From Actinomycetota bacterium (lineage in GTDB: Bacteria > Actinomycetota > Thermoleophilia > Gaiellales > Gaiellaceae): a stretch of 6,210 bases of DNA. The stretch is from NCBI GenBank assembly GCA_005885565.1, contig VAXK01000206.1, forward strand, positions 20,344-26,553. Reading direction: 5' to 3'. This document shows, piece by piece, positions 5,573 to 6,210 of this stretch. The position numbers were made by a program, and so were the translations under genes. A model generated the notes under the pieces. It saw only the letters and a list, made by a program, of their open reading frames with translations, did not search any database and was not told where the DNA came from. The first letter of the stretch is position 1, and each line of letters opens with the position of its first letter.

Positions 5573-6210
5573 GTGCGCTTCGCCGCGGCCGTAGCTCTGG
5601 TCGCCGTCCTCGCTGGGTGCGGCTCGCGTGCCGTCGTTCGCACCGATCCGCCTGTCGGGTCGTTCCTGCCGGAGAGCTTCTTCCGCTCGCCGCGCGCCAA
5701 GACCGACATGGACACGAACCCGGCGAACCTCGCGAGTGCGGTCGTCACGTACAGCCTCGGCCAGCTTCCGGAGTACATCGACGCCGCCGCGTTCCGGCTC
5801 CTCCCGCACGACATGGAGCAGACGAGCGAGCCGGGGAAGACGCTGAGGAAGGTGTACCGCCTGACCGTCCCGCGCACGCAGCTCGTCCTCGACACCGCCG
5901 TGACTGCCTCGCCGCTCAGCTCCGAGGCGAGGGAGCTCGCGAGCGCGTACACGATCGCCGTCTCGCTCGACGGCCGCGCCGTCCGCGACCCCAAGCGGTT
6001 CTGGGTCTTCTACCGCAACAACGGCCCGCTGATCTGCCGGATCTACTTCCCGGGCGACCTCGGCTCGCTGAACATGGGCGCGAACTCGCTGGTGCTGCGC
6101 CCGCTCCCGGCCGGCCGGCACCTGCTGCGTGTCGTCGTGCGTCACCGGGTTCCCGGCTCGGAGCCGGTGGCGCTGCGCGTCGCCGAGTACCACCTCCGCG
6201 TCCTCCCGCG
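5573..6210 (+). CDS. Putative lipoprotein of unknown function, 3' end missing
   Basis: From the GTG at 5573 the frame stays open for 212 codons to the window edge. The first residues form a lipoprotein signal peptide: MRFAAAV, a hydrophobic stretch, and the lipobox LAGC (13-16) with Cys16 as the expected lipidated residue, followed by GS. The mature part is mixed and apparently globular, with no further membrane helix. It includes ANLASAVVTYSLGQLPEYID (51-70), KRFWVFYRNNGPLICRIYFP (141-160) and, near the end, SLVLRPLPAGRHLLRVVVRH (172-191), followed by an alternating pattern suggesting beta strands, possibly an immunoglobulin-like fold. I do not recognise the family. The protein should be anchored on the outer face of the cytoplasmic membrane. 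The -10 hexamer before the start codon supports this start. An overlapping ATG at 5571 stops after seven codons and is not used. An open frame on the opposite strand covers the same region but has no signal peptide or start signals. Confidence 0.8.
   Translation, partial: MRFAAAVALVAVLAGCGSRAVVRTDPPVGSFLPESFFRSPRAKTDMDTNPANLASAVVTYSLGQLPEYIDAAAFRLLPHDMEQTSEPGKTLRKVYRLTVPRTQLVLDTAVTASPLSSEARELASAYTIAVSLDGRAVRDPKRFWVFYRNNGPLICRIYFPGDLGSLNMGANSLVLRPLPAGRHLLRVVVRHRVPGSEPVALRVAEYHLRVLP

Noticed and set aside
5549..6193. Minus-strand open frame of 214 codons opposite the lipoprotein gene
   Set aside because: It has no recognisable domain or start signal, whereas the plus strand has a -10 element, a signal peptide and a lipobox.
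1..6210. CRISPR arrays, tRNA or rRNA genes, insertion sequences and terminators
   Set aside because: No spaced direct repeats, RNA gene signatures, transposase fragments or GC-stem plus T-run structures were seen in reading both strands.

Overview
The window is very GC-rich (about three quarters G+C by eye), densely packed and mostly on the plus strand. The gene set and order (DUF4350, MoxR AAA+ ATPase, DUF58, opposing SpoIIM-like protein, RDD protein) match a neighbourhood known from Actinobacteria; from memory it resembles the moxR2 region Rv3691-Rv3695 of Mycobacterium tuberculosis. Base composition and protein style suggest a high-GC actinobacterium, possibly of the Thermoleophilia type. 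That placement is inference, since the window has no rRNA or other marker.

Layout. Positions 2-868 hold the 3' part of a DUF4350 membrane protein whose start lies before the window. A MoxR ATPase (865-1794) and a DUF58 gene (1791-2997) follow, each starting on a GTG that overlaps the previous stop by 4 bases, so the three look like one translationally coupled operon. The DUF58 gene is broken near 2681-2688: the reading frame changes and roughly 12-17 residues normally present there are missing. Facing it on the minus strand is a SpoIIM-like membrane protein (3939-2896), whose last 33 codons and stop lie antisense to the 3' end of the DUF58 gene. Three bases from the SpoIIM start, an RDD membrane protein (3943-4674) runs the other way. 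Next come a small DUF2752 membrane protein (4712-5071), a second, shorter RDD protein (5088-5552) and a lipoprotein of unknown function (from 5573, running off the end).

The clearest regulatory signal is a repeated start architecture. The first RDD gene, the DUF2752 gene and the lipoprotein gene each have a TANNNT -10 hexamer beginning exactly 12 bases before a GTG start codon, which puts the expected transcription start on the first base of the codon. These are predicted leaderless genes. The second RDD gene lies inside a transcript and instead has a purine-rich ribosome binding site.

How the genes work together is only partly known. MoxR ATPases and DUF58 (von Willebrand A-like) proteins are thought to act as a chaperone-like pair, and the surrounding membrane proteins suggest a role at the cell envelope. 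No CRISPR array, tRNA, rRNA, insertion sequence or convincing terminator was seen. No stretch of 300 bases lacks a gene; the largest gap is 37 bases.
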